From assembly GCA_040220415.1 (NCBI GenBank), contig JAVJUV010000089.1, positions 1 through 64,000 of the forward strand: a stretch of DNA of 64,000 bases, given 5' to 3'. Below the pieces are notes generated by a model that saw only the letters and a program-made list of their open reading frames with translations, had not been told where the DNA came from and searched no databases. The stretch is from JAVJUV01 sp040220415 (GTDB taxonomy: Bacteria > Pseudomonadota > Alphaproteobacteria > Rhodobacterales > Rhodobacteraceae). Shown here piece by piece: positions 16,458 to 25,192 of this stretch (positions are counted from its first letter, which is position 1; every line of letters starts with the position of its first letter). The translations under genes were made by a program, and so were the position numbers.

Positions 16458-17288
16458 GTGCTTGCGCTCAAGATCATCGCCGGTGTCCTGGCTCTGGCGC
16501 TTGTCGTTCTTGCGATGTGGCGCGCCTCGGACGTTCTTGCCGCCTCGGCCGCGTGGGCGCGGCTGGCCGGAACGGCGGGGCAGGGCGACCGTGTCTTCGA
16601 TCCCGCGATGGTGGCGGAACTTCCCGAACCTGCGCGCCGGTATTTCGCCTTCACCATCGCGCCGGGAACGCCGATCCGAACCGTGGCCGAGATCCGTATG
16701 ACCGGCGAACTCGGGATGGGCGGCAAGGACGACCCGCGCTACGGCAAGATGTCGGCGCATCAGCTCCTGGCGCCGCCGCATGGTCTGGTCTGGCGGTTGC
16801 ATGCCGGCATGATCACCGGCTCGGACGTGGCCTTGCCCGAAACCTCGTGGACCCGCTTCTGGCTTTTTCACCTTGTGCCCGTGGCCCGCATATCGGGCGA
16901 TCCCGATCACCACCGCTCGGCCTTCGGGCGCGTGGTGTCCGAAGCCGCGTTCTGGGCGCCGGCGTCGCTCTTGCCGTCAGACTTCGTGCGGTGGGAAACC
17001 CGCGGCGCCGATGTCGCCCGCGCAACGGTCACCTTCGGTGATTTCACCCAATGGGTCGATATCACCGTGGCTTCTGATGGCGCACCCGAAAAGGTCGTCA
17101 TCAGCCGGTGGAGCAACGCCAACCCGGAAGCCCGCTACCGACTGCAGCCGTTCGGAGGCTTCCTGTCCGAGTATCGGGATTTCCAAGGCTACCGGCTGCC
17201 GACCCGTGTCGACGGCGGCAACCTTATCGACACCGACGACTACTTTCCCTTCTTCCGGGCGAAAGTCACGTCCATCACCTTCCGCTAG
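16458..17288 (+). CDS. DUF6544 family membrane-anchored protein
   Basis: Protein of 276 residues starting with one hydrophobic helix (LALKIIAGVLALALVVLAMW) and continuing with the family opening LPEPARRYFAFTIAPGTPIRTVAEIRMTGELG, then PHGLVWRLHAGMITGSDV and the tail FGGFLSEYRDFQGYRLPTRVDGGN. These blocks match the group now called DUF6544; its function is unknown. It probably faces the periplasm. The GTG at 16458 lies 8 bases after the uvrC stop; the frame is open far upstream inside uvrC but only this start gives a sensible N-terminus. Converges on the hemolysin-III gene. Confidence 0.75.
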   Translation: MLALKIIAGVLALALVVLAMWRASDVLAASAAWARLAGTAGQGDRVFDPAMVAELPEPARRYFAFTIAPGTPIRTVAEIRMTGELGMGGKDDPRYGKMSAHQLLAPPHGLVWRLHAGMITGSDVALPETSWTRFWLFHLVPVARISGDPDHHRSAFGRVVSEAAFWAPASLLPSDFVRWETRGADVARATVTFGDFTQWVDITVASDGAPEKVVISRWSNANPEARYRLQPFGGFLSEYRDFQGYRLPTRVDGGNLIDTDDYFPFFRAKVTSITFR

Positions 17289-17291
17289 GCG

Positions 17292-17942
17292 TCACAGCAC
17301 CACGGCCACGACGACCCCTGCGTAAATCGTCAGGCTCGCCGACAGGACGAAGGCGTGCCAGATCGTCAGATGGAAGGGCAGACGTTCCCAGAGATAGAAG
17401 ATGACGCCGACCGTATAAAGCGACCCGCCGATCCCGATAAGCCAGACGACAGCGACAGGCAGCGCGGCGAAGACACCGTGGCCAAGGACGGCGGCCACCC
17501 AGCCCATCGCCAGATACAGCGCAAGACCGGCCCACCGCCACCGGACCGGCGAGACCATTTTCATCGATATGCCGGCAAGTGCCGCTGCCCAAAGACCGGC
17601 GGCCAGACCGATTCCGTGCCCCGCGACCAGCACGAAGCCGGTATAGGTGCCGGCGATCTTCAGGTAGATCGCCGAATGGTCCAGGCGTTGCAGCAGCCAT
17701 TCCCAGTCGGGATGGGGAAAGATGTTGTAGATCGCGGAACAGCCGATCATGGCCATGAAGCAAAGCCCGTAGATGACCGTCCCGGTGATCTCGGCGCCGT
17801 CGTTGCCGGGCAGGGTGGCAAGGACGACAAGCACCGGCACTCCCACGACGACGGCTACAAGCCCGGCGAAATGAACCGCAAGGTCCGAGATGTACTCGGC
17901 CCTGCTGTAGCCGTTTCGTATGGGCAGTGAACGTGACGCCAT
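17292..17942 (-). CDS. Hemolysin III family (PAQR-type) membrane protein
   Basis: Membrane protein of 216 residues with seven predicted helices. Conserved marks of the YqfA/hemolysin III group are CSAIYNIFPHPDWEWLLQRLDHSAIYLKIAGTYT (His and Asp of the putative metal site) and the C-terminal FHLTIWHAFVLSAS with the last His pair. PAQR relatives act as ceramidase-like hydrolases in eukaryotes; bacterial members have no firm function and hemolysis is usually not demonstrated. It ends 4 bases from the DUF6544 stop and starts divergently from pgsA. Confidence 0.9.
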   Translation of the reverse strand: MASRSLPIRNGYSRAEYISDLAVHFAGLVAVVVGVPVLVVLATLPGNDGAEITGTVIYGLCFMAMIGCSAIYNIFPHPDWEWLLQRLDHSAIYLKIAGTYTGFVLVAGHGIGLAAGLWAAALAGISMKMVSPVRWRWAGLALYLAMGWVAAVLGHGVFAALPVAVVWLIGIGGSLYTVGVIFYLWERLPFHLTIWHAFVLSASLTIYAGVVVAVVL

Positions 17943-18049
17943 GATCCCGGAAATAGTATGGATTTGTTAAGCTGCAATGACAGCATCGTGCGCGCGGCGC
18001 GGCAATCAAGCCCTTTTCCTTTGCGGTCTGCGGGATTATGCCCAAGGCC

Positions 18050-18730
18050 ATGAACTGGACAATCCCGAATACGCTGACAACGCTTCGGCTGCTGGCTGCG
18101 CCCGGCGTCGTCCTGTTGTTCCTCTATTTCACGCGTCCCTGGGCCGACTGGTTCGCGCTGGTTCTTTTCGTGGGCGCTGCAGCTACCGACTGGTTCGACG
18201 GCTATCTCGCCCGCCTCTGGAAGCAGGAATCCAGGCTTGGCGCCATGCTCGACCCGATCGCCGACAAGGCGATGGTGGTGATCGCGCTATTGCTGATCGC
18301 CGGCCTGTCGGGCGTGAACCGCCCCGACGGGATGGACCCCTGGATTCTCTTGCCTGCCACCGTGATCATCTTTCGCGAGGTCTTCGTCTCGGGTCTCCGT
18401 GAATTCCTGGGCGACACCGCCGGCACGCTGAAGGTCACCCGGCTCGCCAAGTGGAAGACCACCGCCCAGATGGTGGCCATCGGCGTCCTCTTCGGCACCG
18501 GCATCTTCCAGCACATGTTCATCGAACGCACCTTCGGCATGGACGCCGCCACCGTCACTGCGATCTTCGAAGGCGGCGATGATCCCCTGAACCTTCGCCT
18601 GATCCAGCAGGCCCATTGGCTGACGTGGTGGATCGGCGTCGGCCTTCTGTGGATCGCGGCCGCTTTGACGCTGATCACCGGTTTCGACTACTTTAGAAAA
18701 TCACTGCCCCACCTGAAGGACGAGGCATGA
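18050..18730 (+). CDS. pgsA: CDP-diacylglycerol--glycerol-3-phosphate 3-phosphatidyltransferase
   Basis: Makes phosphatidylglycerol phosphate from CDP-diacylglycerol in the inner membrane. The CDP-alcohol phosphotransferase signature is intact: DWFDGYLARLWKQESRLGAMLDPIADK fits D-G-x2-A-R-x8-G-x3-D-x3-D. Five to six helices are visible. I start it at ATG 18050 (MNWTIPNTLTTLRLL), which matches the family, with AAGG just upstream; ATG 18038 would add MPKA. About 226 residues, slightly long because of an insertion with the HMFIERTFGMD segment before the last helices. The stop overlaps moaD by 4 bases. Confidence 0.94.
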   Translation: MNWTIPNTLTTLRLLAAPGVVLLFLYFTRPWADWFALVLFVGAAATDWFDGYLARLWKQESRLGAMLDPIADKAMVVIALLLIAGLSGVNRPDGMDPWILLPATVIIFREVFVSGLREFLGDTAGTLKVTRLAKWKTTAQMVAIGVLFGTGIFQHMFIERTFGMDAATVTAIFEGGDDPLNLRLIQQAHWLTWWIGVGLLWIAAALTLITGFDYFRKSLPHLKDEA

Positions 18731-18978
18731 TCGACGTTCTCTATTTCGCATGGCTCCGGGAACGGATCGGCGTTCCGAAAGAACGTATCCAGACCGATGC
18801 CGCCACCGTCGCGGACCTGATCGAGGAGTTGAAGACGCGCTCGGATGCCCACGCGCTGGCGTTCTCCGACGTCTCGTCGGTGCGCGCCGCGCTGGACCAG
18901 GAACTGGCCGAGGATCTTTCGGCCGCCATCGGGGACGCGCGGGAAGTCGCCTTCTTCCCGCCGATGACCGGCGGATGA
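18727..18978 (+). CDS. moaD: Molybdopterin synthase small subunit MoaD
   Basis: Ubiquitin-like sulfur carrier of 83 residues that donates the dithiolene sulfurs in molybdopterin synthesis. The protein begins VLYFAWLRERIGV and ends in the essential Gly-Gly (FFPPMTGG) whose C-terminus is thiocarboxylated. It overlaps pgsA by 4 bases upstream and moaE by 4 bases downstream, so the two subunits of the synthase are translationally coupled. Confidence 0.94.
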   Translation: MIDVLYFAWLRERIGVPKERIQTDAATVADLIEELKTRSDAHALAFSDVSSVRAALDQELAEDLSAAIGDAREVAFFPPMTGG

Positions 18979-19415
18979 CCGTCCGCGTCCAGTCCGACCC
19001 CTTCGACATGGGCGCCGAGGTCGCGGCCTTCACCGCGCGCACCGCGGGCGCCGGGGCCGTCGTCACATTCTCGGGCCTCGTCCGCGACGAGGCGGGCACG
19101 CTGACGGCGATGCAGATCGAGCATTATCCCGGCATGACCGAAAAGGCGTTGGAGAAGATCCGCGCTGAAGCCGTCTCGCGCTGGTCGCTTGCCGACGCCA
19201 TGATCATCCATCGCTTCGGGTCGATGACCCCCGGCGACCAGATCATGATGGTGGCCACCGCCGCCCGCCACCGCGGCGACGCCTTCGCGGCGGCCGAATT
19301 CCTGATGGACTATCTCAAGTCGCGCGCGCCCTTCTGGAAAAAGGAATTCGGGAAGGACGGCGAAGCCTGGGTGGCGGCAAAGGACGAGGACGAGGCAGCG
19401 CTGGGCCGCTGGTAG
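18975..19415 (+). CDS. moaE: Molybdopterin synthase catalytic subunit MoaE
   Basis: Converts precursor Z (cyclic pyranopterin phosphate) to molybdopterin with MoaD as sulfur donor. The 146 residues show GAVVTFSGLVRDE, MQIEHYPGMTEKAL, IIHRFGSMTPGDQIMMVATAARHR and the active-site lysine stretch LMDYLKSRAPFWKKEF. The start is ATG 18975 overlapping the moaD stop; the frame remains open upstream within moaD. The XdhC/molybdopterin-binding pair at 30.8-32.9 kb would use the cofactor made here. Confidence 0.95.
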   Translation: MTVRVQSDPFDMGAEVAAFTARTAGAGAVVTFSGLVRDEAGTLTAMQIEHYPGMTEKALEKIRAEAVSRWSLADAMIIHRFGSMTPGDQIMMVATAARHRGDAFAAAEFLMDYLKSRAPFWKKEFGKDGEAWVAAKDEDEAALGRW

Positions 19416-19421
19416 ACCGGT

Positions 19422-19646
19422 TCAGAACCGGCACGGATAGACCAGCGCCATTGACAGAACATCCGATTCACAAGTCATCGCACCCGCATTCCGGTCCAGC
19501 ATCGCGCAGACGAAATCCCGGCGCGCCCGCGTCTCGTCCGGTGTGACCCGCGAGGCCAGGGAATCGACATGGCGAAACGCCTTCAGCCACGACGTGATCG
19601 TCTCGCCGAGAGCGGGATGCGTAGCCTGGAGTGCCTGCGTGGTCAT
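19422..19646 (-). CDS. Small hypothetical protein, 74 residues
   Basis: Open frame running from ATG 19646, convergent with moaE and ending 6 bases from its stop. The product (TTQALQATHPALGETITSWLKAF... ending MALVYPCRF) is helical, has two cysteines and no signal or membrane segment. I do not recognise it. Its start region overlaps the place where the adjacent divergent LysR relic has lost its first codons. It could be a genuine small gene formerly paired with that regulator, or chance. Confidence 0.4.
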   Translation of the reverse strand: MTTQALQATHPALGETITSWLKAFRHVDSLASRVTPDETRARRDFVCAMLDRNAGAMTCESDVLSMALVYPCRF

Positions 19647-19650
19647 GTGA

Positions 19651-19895
19651 GGGTTCCTTGCGGTGCTGCGCGAAGGCTCGACCCTTGCCGCATCCCGCAG
19701 GCTGGATATCGCGCAGCCGACCGTGGCCCGGCGCATCGACGCGCCGGAGCATGAGATCGGGCTGACCCTGTTCGACCGAGACACGCGCGGGTTTCACCCG
19801 ACTAGGACTTCCCGCCCCCTCTTGCCCATCGCCGAGCCGAGGTGCGGGAGTTCACCAAGTTCTTCGCGCCGCGTTATGTCGCGATCTTCAAGTGA
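19651..19895 (+). pseudogene. LysR-family regulator relic (HTH plus C-terminal tail)
   Basis: After a stop codon the frame reads FLAVLREGSTLAASRRLDIAQPTVARRIDAPEHEIGLTLFDRDTRGFHPT, an unmistakable LysR winged-helix N-terminus lacking its first 8-10 residues. It continues about 20 degraded residues, and a different frame then gives VREFTKFFAPRYVAIFK before a stop, resembling a LysR C-terminus. The roughly 200-residue effector domain is missing. Thus the start is lost, the middle is deleted and the frame is shifted. It probably regulated one of the neighbours. Confidence 0.7.
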
Positions 19896-19910
19896 ACGAG
19901 GCGCGGGGTC

Positions 19911-20516
19911 TCAGGACGCGCTGACGCGCCGGTCGCGGGCCCAGGACAGGGCGTCTTCCAGCCGGTCGTCTCCCCAGAACAGCTCTCCGTCGACGACAAT
20001 GCTCGGCGCGCCGAATATGCCCCTCTGGCGGGCCTCGTCGGTCGCCGCGCGATAGGCCGCTCCGATCTCGTCCGACGCGGCGCGGGCAATGACCTCGTCC
20101 GCATCCACGCCCACCTCCGATAGTGCGCGCGTCAGGTTCTCCTGACTGCCCGCTTCAAGGCCGTGTTCGAACCACAGCCTGTAGGTGGCGATGACATAGT
20201 CCCGCACCCACCCCTCCTGCCGACCCAGAATTGCCACGCGGTTGGCGCGGTCGAACTCGGCCAGCGGATAGGCCGCCGGCAGCTTCGGTTCCAGCCCGTA
20301 CATCCCGGCCCGGCGTTCGATATCGCGCCACATGTAGGCGGCTTTCGCCGGTTTCGTCGCGAAGGGGATGTTGTTCATCTCGATCATGATCTCGCGCACG
20401 CTGAAAGGCCGCCAGTCGAAGCGGATGCCGGTCCGCTCCTCGATCCGGGGCAGGCGCGAGACCGTCAGGTAGCTGTAGGTGCTTCCGATCGAGATCCAGA
20501 ATTCCGGCTGGCTCAT
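19911..20516 (-). CDS. 2-hydroxychromene-2-carboxylate isomerase / DsbA-like (GST kappa) protein
   Basis: Thioredoxin-fold protein of 201 residues. The N-terminus EFWISIGSTYSYLTVSRLPRI carries the Ser that in GST-kappa/HCCA isomerases replaces the CxxC of DsbA, and no CxxC is present. Helical insertion WRPFSVREIMIEMNNIPF and the cis-Pro segment GIFGAPSIVVDGELFWGDDRL complete the family pattern. HCCA isomerases act in naphthalene-type ring breakdown with glutathione, but many members have other glutathione-dependent roles; no aromatic pathway genes are nearby. A LysR relic lies 16 bases beyond its stop. Confidence 0.85.
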   Translation of the reverse strand: MSQPEFWISIGSTYSYLTVSRLPRIEERTGIRFDWRPFSVREIMIEMNNIPFATKPAKAAYMWRDIERRAGMYGLEPKLPAAYPLAEFDRANRVAILGRQEGWVRDYVIATYRLWFEHGLEAGSQENLTRALSEVGVDADEVIARAASDEIGAAYRAATDEARQRGIFGAPSIVVDGELFWGDDRLEDALSWARDRRVSAS

Positions 20517-20660
20517 GATGCGTTCCCTTCCCGCGCCGACGTTCCCGGAAATCCGTGGCGCCTGTCAACAGGGGGCGAAAGTTAACGGGGTTTAATCAAT
20601 CCTAACGCACGGTGGTCCGACAGGGGTCTGGACGGGGTTTTTCGGCCCATCCACCGACGA

Positions 20661-20693
20661 AATACCGACGTAATACCGACGTGATACCGACGT
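20661..20693. repeat. Three tandem 11-bp iterons
   Basis: AATACCGACGT occurs at 20661-20671 and 20672-20682, and GATACCGACGT at 20683-20693, directly abutting; a weaker fourth unit (ATCCACCGACGA) precedes them at 20649-20660. The period equals about one helical turn. They lie in the 260-base gap upstream of the isomerase gene (minus strand) and downstream of hrpB. A 12-bp palindrome GGCGTTAACGCC (20725-20736) and a GCGTTGC/GCAACGC inverted repeat (20742-20757) follow. Confidence 0.85.
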
Positions 20694-20776
20694 TGCGATT
20701 TTGGCCGTTTGCGCTTGTTTTGCAGGCGTTAACGCCCAGCCGCGTTGCGGGCAACGCCCAACGGGCGCACCACGCA

Positions 20777-23170
20777 TTAACCTCTTCTCGGCTTGGCCCG
20801 AAGCGTCGGATCGGCCACCGTGGGGTCTTCTGGCCAGGGGTGCTTTGGATACCGCCCGCGCATGTCCTTTCTTACGTCCTGGTAGGACGTCGCCCAGAAC
20901 CCGGGCAGATCCATCGTCGTCTGCACGGGCCTTCCGGCAGGCGACAAAAGCGTTACCCGCAAGGGCCTTCCGGCGACCGAGGGGTGCCGCGTGACGCCGA
21001 ACATTTCCTGCAGTTTCAACGAAATCTCTGGATCGGCGCCGGAATAGTCGATGGCGACGCGGCGTCCCAGCGGTGTCTCGAAATGCGCCGGAACCTCGCG
21101 GTCCAATAGCTGCATCTGCCCCCAGTCCAGCATCCCGCGCAGGGCCGGCAGGGCGTCGAATCCCTTCCAGTCCGACGCTGTCCGCACACCTTCGAGATGC
21201 GGCAGAAGCCAGTCCTCCAGCGTCTCCATCAGCACGGCGTCGCTGATCTCCGGCACGTCGTGACCCGCCGCCCGCAACAAAGCAACCCGCGCTCTAAGCC
21301 GTTCTTCCGCTTCGGAAAAATGAAAACCCAGCAAACGGACTCCATCCAGCATCGCCGCCGAAATCAGTCCTTCCGGAACGTCAGTCCAGCGCTTCGATGA
21401 CAGCGCAATCGCTCCCAGCCGCTCTTCGATCCGCGCCTCGACCCGTCCCTCGCGGCGCGACCATTCGGCAAAACGAACCTCCTCGATCCGGTCTCCCAGC
21501 ACCTCGCGCAGCGATGCCTCCGGGATTGCCAGGGCGGTCCGGATCGTGGCCTCGGTCGGGTGTCCGTCGGTATCGGTCACGACAAGAAGTCGCGTGTTCG
21601 CCAGGGGATCGGAAGGATCCATCTTCACCCCCTTGCCACCCGACAGAAGCCATCGCGGATCATCCCCCGGCCGCCGCATCGCGATCCGGTCTGGATAGGC
21701 CAGCGCCGCCTGTTCGGCGGGGTCCGTCAACCTTTCGGACCGCGCGAGTCTCTCCAACCGCCGCGCCTCGGTCCGTATCCGATCCAGTTGGGGTTCCCTC
21801 TGGCCACCGCGCAGTGCCGACAACCGCAAGCCCAGGTCCGCCCCACTTCCGCGCATGGGGTCCTGATCCGATAGAAGTGCCGCCAGAAGCGCGGCACCCT
21901 TTCCTCCGGTCGCCAGCATATGCGCCAGCCGAGGATGAATCGGCATCCGCGCCAGAACCCGGCCGTGGTTGGTAATCCGGTCTTCCCTGTCCAGTGCTTC
22001 AAGCCCCCTCAGCAGCGCACGGGCCTCCGAAAGAGGACGTTCCGGCGGTGGCGTCAGAAACCGAAGATTGTCCGAACCCCATTCCGCCAGTTCGAGCGCA
22101 AGTGCCGTCAGGTCCGCCGCTTCGATTTCCGCCGGAGGATATGCGCTCAAGGCGCCCTCTTCGCCACGCGTCCAGAGCCTGTAGCAGACGCCCTGCGCCA
22201 CGCGCCCCGCGCGCCCGCGCCGCTGCTCGGCTTCGGCGCGTGTGACTTTTTCGGTCACCAGTCTGGACATTCCCGATCCGGGATCGAACCGAGACCGTCT
22301 TGCGCGGCCCCCGTCGATCACCACCCTGATGTCCGGAATGGTAAGCGACGTCTCGGCGATTGCGGTCGCCAAAACCAGTTTGCGTCCGTCAACGTGCCCA
22401 AGGGCGACTTGCTGGGCCTTGAACGAGAGCGCTCCGTAGAGCGGCAGGATATTGACGCCGGGAAAGTTCAGGCGAGCTGTTACCCCACGGATCTCTCTCT
22501 CGCCGGGAAGGAAGGCCAAGATGCCGCCTTGGGTTTCGCATGCGGCACGACCAATCAAGGCGGCCATGGCCTGCTCGAACCGAATCTCCTTGGGCATGGG
22601 CCGATCCAGCCAGATCGTCTCTACCGGGAAAATCCGGCCTTCCGATGTGATGATCGGAGCATCGCCCATCAGTTTCGCGACCGGTTCGGCGTCCAGGGTC
22701 GCGGACATTACAAGCAGAATGAGGTCATTGCGCAGTGCTTCGCGCACCTCTTGTGCAAGGGCGAGCCCAAGGTCCGCGTTCAGGGATCGTTCGTGAAATT
22801 CGTCGAAAATGACCGCGCCGATACCTTCCAGGGAAGGATCAGACTGGATCATCCGCGTCAGAATACCTTCCGTGACGACTTCGATACGCGTTTCGGCGGA
22901 AACCTTCGCTTCGCCCCGGATGCGATAGCCGACAGTGCGACCCACCGGCTCGCCAAGGGATTGCGCCATGCGAACCGCTGCCGCGCGAGTTGCGAGGCGG
23001 CGTGGCTCCAGCATGACGATACGGCCATCCGTCAGGGCTGCCGCGTGGATAGCCAACGGCACCCGCGTCGTCTTGCCGGCGCCGGGTGGCGCCTGCAGTA
23101 CTGCCTTGCCTTGGCGCCGAAGCGCCTCGATCAATTGAGGCAGAGTGTCGTCGATGGGTAATCTGTCCAT
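20777..23170 (-). CDS. hrpB: ATP-dependent RNA helicase HrpB
   Basis: DEAH-box superfamily 2 helicase of 797 residues. Motif I is PPGAGKTTRVPL (near residue 26), motif Ia LEPRRLATRAAA, motif II DEFHERS, motif III MSATLDAE, and motif VI AEQRRGRAGRV. The helicase-associated domain follows and the C-terminal HrpB region ends with GRYPKHPWPEDP, a signature of the family. The start ATG 23170 (MDRLPIDDTLPQLIEALRRQG) is where similarity begins; the frame is open for another 54 codons. In E. coli HrpB is non-essential with no clear target. Divergent from meaB. Confidence 0.95.
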   Translation of the reverse strand: MDRLPIDDTLPQLIEALRRQGKAVLQAPPGAGKTTRVPLAIHAAALTDGRIVMLEPRRLATRAAAVRMAQSLGEPVGRTVGYRIRGEAKVSAETRIEVVTEGILTRMIQSDPSLEGIGAVIFDEFHERSLNADLGLALAQEVREALRNDLILLVMSATLDAEPVAKLMGDAPIITSEGRIFPVETIWLDRPMPKEIRFEQAMAALIGRAACETQGGILAFLPGEREIRGVTARLNFPGVNILPLYGALSFKAQQVALGHVDGRKLVLATAIAETSLTIPDIRVVIDGGRARRSRFDPGSGMSRLVTEKVTRAEAEQRRGRAGRVAQGVCYRLWTRGEEGALSAYPPAEIEAADLTALALELAEWGSDNLRFLTPPPERPLSEARALLRGLEALDREDRITNHGRVLARMPIHPRLAHMLATGGKGAALLAALLSDQDPMRGSGADLGLRLSALRGGQREPQLDRIRTEARRLERLARSERLTDPAEQAALAYPDRIAMRRPGDDPRWLLSGGKGVKMDPSDPLANTRLLVVTDTDGHPTEATIRTALAIPEASLREVLGDRIEEVRFAEWSRREGRVEARIEERLGAIALSSKRWTDVPEGLISAAMLDGVRLLGFHFSEAEERLRARVALLRAAGHDVPEISDAVLMETLEDWLLPHLEGVRTASDWKGFDALPALRGMLDWGQMQLLDREVPAHFETPLGRRVAIDYSGADPEISLKLQEMFGVTRHPSVAGRPLRVTLLSPAGRPVQTTMDLPGFWATSYQDVRKDMRGRYPKHPWPEDPTVADPTLRAKPRRG

Positions 23171-23274
23171 ACCCCTGCAATATCGCAGGCTGAAACAGAT
23201 GCCATCCCCACATGCACCGGGCCGTTTTCGAGGGCTCTGGACTTGGCCTGCGGCAGAGGCCAAGGTCGCCGCCG

Positions 23275-24267
23275 ATGACGGGTGAGATCGAAGCACTGGC
23301 GAAGGCCGTTCGGGCGGGAGACCGCCGCGCACTGGCGCGCGCGATCACCCTGGTCGAAAGTGCCCGGCAGGATCACCGCGCAAAGGGCGATCGCCTTCTG
23401 GAGCTTCTGGCCAATCCGGACCGGCAGGCACTCAGGATCGGAATGTCGGGGACGCCGGGAGTCGGGAAGTCGACCTTCATCGAGGCGTTCGGTTGCATGC
23501 TGACCGGCCAGGGATTGCGCGTCGCCGTTCTTGCCGTCGATCCGTCCTCGGCTCGTACAGGCGGATCGATCCTGGGAGACAAGACCCGCATGGAGCGGCT
23601 CGCCCGCGACCCGAACGCCTTTATCCGCCCGTCACCCAGCCAGACACAACTTGGCGGTGTGGCCCGGCGGACCCGTGACGCGGTCGCGCTTTGCGAGGCG
23701 GCCGGATTCGATGTCGTGCTGATCGAGACGGTTGGCGTGGGGCAATCCGAGACCATCGTGGCGGATATGTCGGATCTCTTCGTTCTGTTGATTGCGCCCG
23801 CCGGCGGCGACGAGTTGCAGGGCGTCAAGCGGGGGATCATGGAGATCGCCGACCTGATCCTGGTGAACAAGGCCGATGGAGAGCTGAAATCGGCTGCCAC
23901 CCGGACGGTTGCCGACTATGCGGGCGCGCTGAGGCTTCTGAGAAAGCGTCCCGGCGATCCCGAAGGATACCCGAAGGCGATGCCGGTCTCGGCCGTCGAA
24001 GGTGTGGGACTGGACAAGGCGTGGGCGGCAATGACGGAACTGGCGGATCATCGCAAGGCAACGGGTTTCTGGGACCAGCGACGCGCGGACCAGGCGCGCC
24101 GTTGGTTCGAGGACGAGGTTCGGCAAGGGCTGTTGAGACGTCTCCAGGCGAATCCCAAAGCCGAAGCGGCGATGGCAAGCCTTGGCCGCGAGGTAGCGGA
24201 AGGTCGGCGCGCACCGGGGGCGGCAGCGGCAGAGGTTCTGGCCCGTCTGGGTAAGCGAGAGAAGTGA
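23275..24267 (+). CDS. meaB: Methylmalonyl-CoA mutase-associated GTPase MeaB
   Basis: G3E-type GTPase chaperone of 330 residues that loads and protects adenosylcobalamin in methylmalonyl-CoA mutase. Motifs: G1 GTPGVGKST (near residue 61), AVDPSSARTGGSILGDKTRM, IETVGVGQSE (switch), and G4 NKAD. ATG 23275 is chosen since MTGEIEALAKAVRAGDRRALARAI matches the family; 21 further in-frame codons precede it. The mutase gene is not adjacent. Together with NrdJ this indicates a B12-using cell. Its stop overlaps the hydrolase ATG. Confidence 0.95.
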   Translation: MTGEIEALAKAVRAGDRRALARAITLVESARQDHRAKGDRLLELLANPDRQALRIGMSGTPGVGKSTFIEAFGCMLTGQGLRVAVLAVDPSSARTGGSILGDKTRMERLARDPNAFIRPSPSQTQLGGVARRTRDAVALCEAAGFDVVLIETVGVGQSETIVADMSDLFVLLIAPAGGDELQGVKRGIMEIADLILVNKADGELKSAATRTVADYAGALRLLRKRPGDPEGYPKAMPVSAVEGVGLDKAWAAMTELADHRKATGFWDQRRADQARRWFEDEVRQGLLRRLQANPKAEAAMASLGREVAEGRRAPGAAAAEVLARLGKREK

Positions 24268-25049
24268 TGGGTGAATTGCTTTTCCCCGAGTACGGCGCGA
24301 TGCAGAGATGGCACGAAACAGGAAAAGGCTGTCCCCTGGTTATCCTGCCCGCGCTGAGCGTGCCGGTGATGTCGGCTTTCGAAGCGATGATCGGGAATCC
24401 CGTACTGGGAGATCGGCGGTTCATCCTGATCGACTACCTGGGTTCGGGCAGTTCGGATCATCCGACAGGTTTCGATTACAGCCTTGCCGCCCATGCCGGT
24501 ACCGTTGCCGCGGTGATGGACATTCTGGGGCTGGAAGGCGCCGACGTACTCGGGCACTCGATGGGCGGTTCAGTGGCAATTCAGCTTGCGCTGGATCATC
24601 CGCGCCGCGTGGGGCGGCTTGCGGTCGCAGAGGGCAACCTGGCGCCCGGAGGAGGGGCCGCGTCGTCACGTATCGCACGCCAGGACCGGAAGGAATTCCT
24701 GTCGGGGGGATTGCCGGTGCTTCAAGAGCGTATGCGCGAGATTGGGGCTGGTTGGCTGGCCGAGGCTTGGGATACTGCCGATCCCGCCGGCGTCTGGGGC
24801 AATGCAGATGCTTTGGTCAGGCTCGATCCCGCGTTTCGCGAAGCGTTCCTGTCTTTACAGGTCCCGCGGAGCTTTATCTTCGGCGAACGGAGCATTGCTG
24901 AGGGTCCGGCGCCGGACGTGCCCGATCCGGACGGCCTGAGAGCCGCGGGTATCGCCGTGGTCGTTGTGCCGCATGCGGGACACGCGATGTTTCGGGACAA
25001 CCCAAGCGGAAGCGCGTGTGCGGTCGCCGAGGCCTTTCCGCTTGGGTAG
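24267..25049 (+). CDS. Alpha/beta hydrolase
   Basis: Soluble alpha/beta-hydrolase of 260 residues. The nucleophile elbow is GHSMGG (near residue 94), the acid/His end is VVVPHAGHAMFRDNP with the catalytic His. An oxyanion region LPALSVPVM is earlier. No lid domain is obvious. It overlaps the meaB stop by one base pair step (TGATGG), so it is co-translated with meaB, but nothing links it to mutase function. Substrate unknown. Confidence 0.85.
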   Translation: MGELLFPEYGAMQRWHETGKGCPLVILPALSVPVMSAFEAMIGNPVLGDRRFILIDYLGSGSSDHPTGFDYSLAAHAGTVAAVMDILGLEGADVLGHSMGGSVAIQLALDHPRRVGRLAVAEGNLAPGGGAASSRIARQDRKEFLSGGLPVLQERMREIGAGWLAEAWDTADPAGVWGNADALVRLDPAFREAFLSLQVPRSFIFGERSIAEGPAPDVPDPDGLRAAGIAVVVVPHAGHAMFRDNPSGSACAVAEAFPLG

Positions 25050-25061
25050 GCCATCCGGGGC

Positions 25062-25090
25062 TTGACGCCACGCGGGAGAGGACGTATTCC
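25062..25090 (+). promoter_or_regulatory. Candidate rpmB promoter
   Basis: TTGACG (25062-25067) and TATTCC (25085-25090) are spaced by 17 bases. The site lies 103 bases before rpmB and after the hydrolase stop. Confidence 0.5.
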
Positions 25091-25192
25091 GCGCGGACGG
25101 ATTCTTGGGCAGGGCCGATGGCGCTGCCCGTTTGCATTGACGAAGCTCCCGCGCGGGCTTGTCGATAAGACGAACATCGAAGGACGAAAACC

